A DNA stretch of 64,000 nt from contig JANVCC010000021.1 in the NCBI GenBank assembly GCA_025345505.1, forward strand, positions 30,633,365 to 30,697,364, given 5' to 3'. The number at the start of each line of letters is the position of its first letter. The stretch's first letter is position 1. Positions 63,472 through 64,000 of this stretch are shown here, piece by piece. The notes under the pieces are model-generated. The model worked only from the letters and a program-made list of their open reading frames with translations, ran no database searches and was not told the origin of the DNA. This DNA is from Todiramphus chloris collaris. Taxonomy: Eukaryota; Chordata; Aves; Coraciiformes; Alcedinidae. A program made the translations under genes and the position numbers.

Positions 63472-64000
63472 ATAGAAATATAGAATCATTTTTGTTGGAA
63501 AAGACCTTTAAGATCATCCAGTCCAACCATAACCCTATTCTATCAATTCCACCACTAAGCCATTTCCCCAAGCACCACATCTGTACAGCTTTTAAACACA
63601 TTCAGGGGTGGTGACTCAACCACCTCCCTGGGCAGCTTGTTCCAATGCCTGAGAATCCTTTCAGTGATTTTTTTGTTTTCCTAATGTCCAGTCTAAACCT
63701 CCCCTGGTGCAGCTTGAGGCCATTCCCGCTTGTTCTATCACTGGTTACTTGTAAGAAGAGACCAGTGCCTACCTCTGTACAACGTCCTGTCAGGTAGTTG
63801 TACAGAGCAATAAGGTCTCCTTTCAGCCTCCTTCAGACTAAATAGACACAGTTCCCTCAGATGCTCGTCATAAGACTTGTTCTCCAGACCCCTCACCAGC
63901 ATAGTTTACTCTTCTCTGGACCTGCTTCAGCACCTTGAAGTCTTTCCTGTATTGAGGTACCAAAATCTGAACAGTGTGGCCAGACAAGTACCAAGTTCAG
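63472..64000 (-). mobile_element. CR1 LINE 3' fragment, antisense, runs off the window
   Basis: 3' end ATAGAAATATAGAATCATTTTTG, then 'gttggaaaagacctttaaga', 'atcatccagtccaaccataa' and antisense RT C-terminus to the last base. Its subfamily looks like the copy at 10945-11815 (shared 'ccaaccataaccctattcta'-type 3' UTR), distinct from the 18319 copy. Confidence 0.88.

Larger units (their letters stand above)
36766..64000 (+). other. KLHL1: KLHL1 intron 1 (5' part, continues past window)
   Basis: Begins with donor GTAGGA. No segment encoding the next conserved residues (the region leading into the BTB domain) is visible on the + strand, so the intron is at least 27.2 kb. This fits the very large introns of KLHL1 in other vertebrates. 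Contents beyond listed repeats: AT-rich unique DNA without coding signal at 37150-46517, 46894-48023, 48758-53311, 53991-57504, 58086-61940 and 62281-63471. Confidence 0.75.

Noticed and set aside
37151-64000. Search for KLHL1 exon 2 (residues leading into the BTB domain)
   Set aside because: No + strand frame resembles the expected acidic linker and BTB start; all longer frames here are unrelated or repeats.
1-64000. CRISPR arrays, bacterial operons, tRNA or rRNA genes
   Set aside because: No regularly spaced direct repeats, no dense coding, and no tRNA-like or rRNA block recognised by eye; the window is vertebrate nuclear DNA.

Overview
This is a vertebrate nuclear window, almost certainly from a bird. 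The main evidence is at least a dozen pieces of chicken-repeat-1 (CR1) LINEs with the typical octamer-like 3' end (CATAGAAT/CACAGAAT). Several LTRs of avian ERVL- and ERVK-like type are present, and there are no SINEs or mammalian L1. The species cannot be fixed from the sequence; the LTR set fits a neoavian bird, possibly a passerine (inference).

Only one protein-coding gene is recognisable. Exon 1 of KLHL1 (kelch-like 1, a neuronal actin-binding BTB/kelch protein) lies on the + strand, with its ATG at 36260 and a splice donor at 36766. It sits in a CpG island (about 35700-37150). It is preceded by a TATA box (35546-35555), a 27-base T tract and a GC box, and by a long leader with two minimal uORFs and a CTG/CCG triplet tract. 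The BTB and kelch exons are absent, so 36766-64000 is read as the first part of a large intron 1.

Layout. 1-35400: AT-rich intergenic DNA with CR1 pieces (1885-2779, 3655-3815, 10945-11870, 14445-14885, 18319-21890, 24162-25203, 32441-33785), an ERVL-like LTR (8087-8608), an ERVK-like LTR (9939-about 10530) and a solo LTR nested in a CR1 (24448-25069). The 18319-21890 CR1 is the longest; it keeps broken remains of the ORF1 SGNH-esterase, the endonuclease and the reverse transcriptase. 35400-37150: KLHL1 promoter, leader and exon 1. 37150-64000: intron 1, with an ERVL-like LTR (46518-46893), a 729-bp solo LTR with clean 5-bp target duplications (48024-48752) and further CR1 pieces (53312-53990, 57505-58085, 61941-62280, 63472-64000).

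Most apparent open frames are chance frames in AT-rich DNA, frames opened by non-ATG codons, or decayed retrotransposon coding sequence. I found no tRNA, rRNA, CRISPR array or novel gene system. The most useful observations are the KLHL1 leader architecture, the nested LTR with readable target duplications, and the internally repeated U3 regions of two LTRs.
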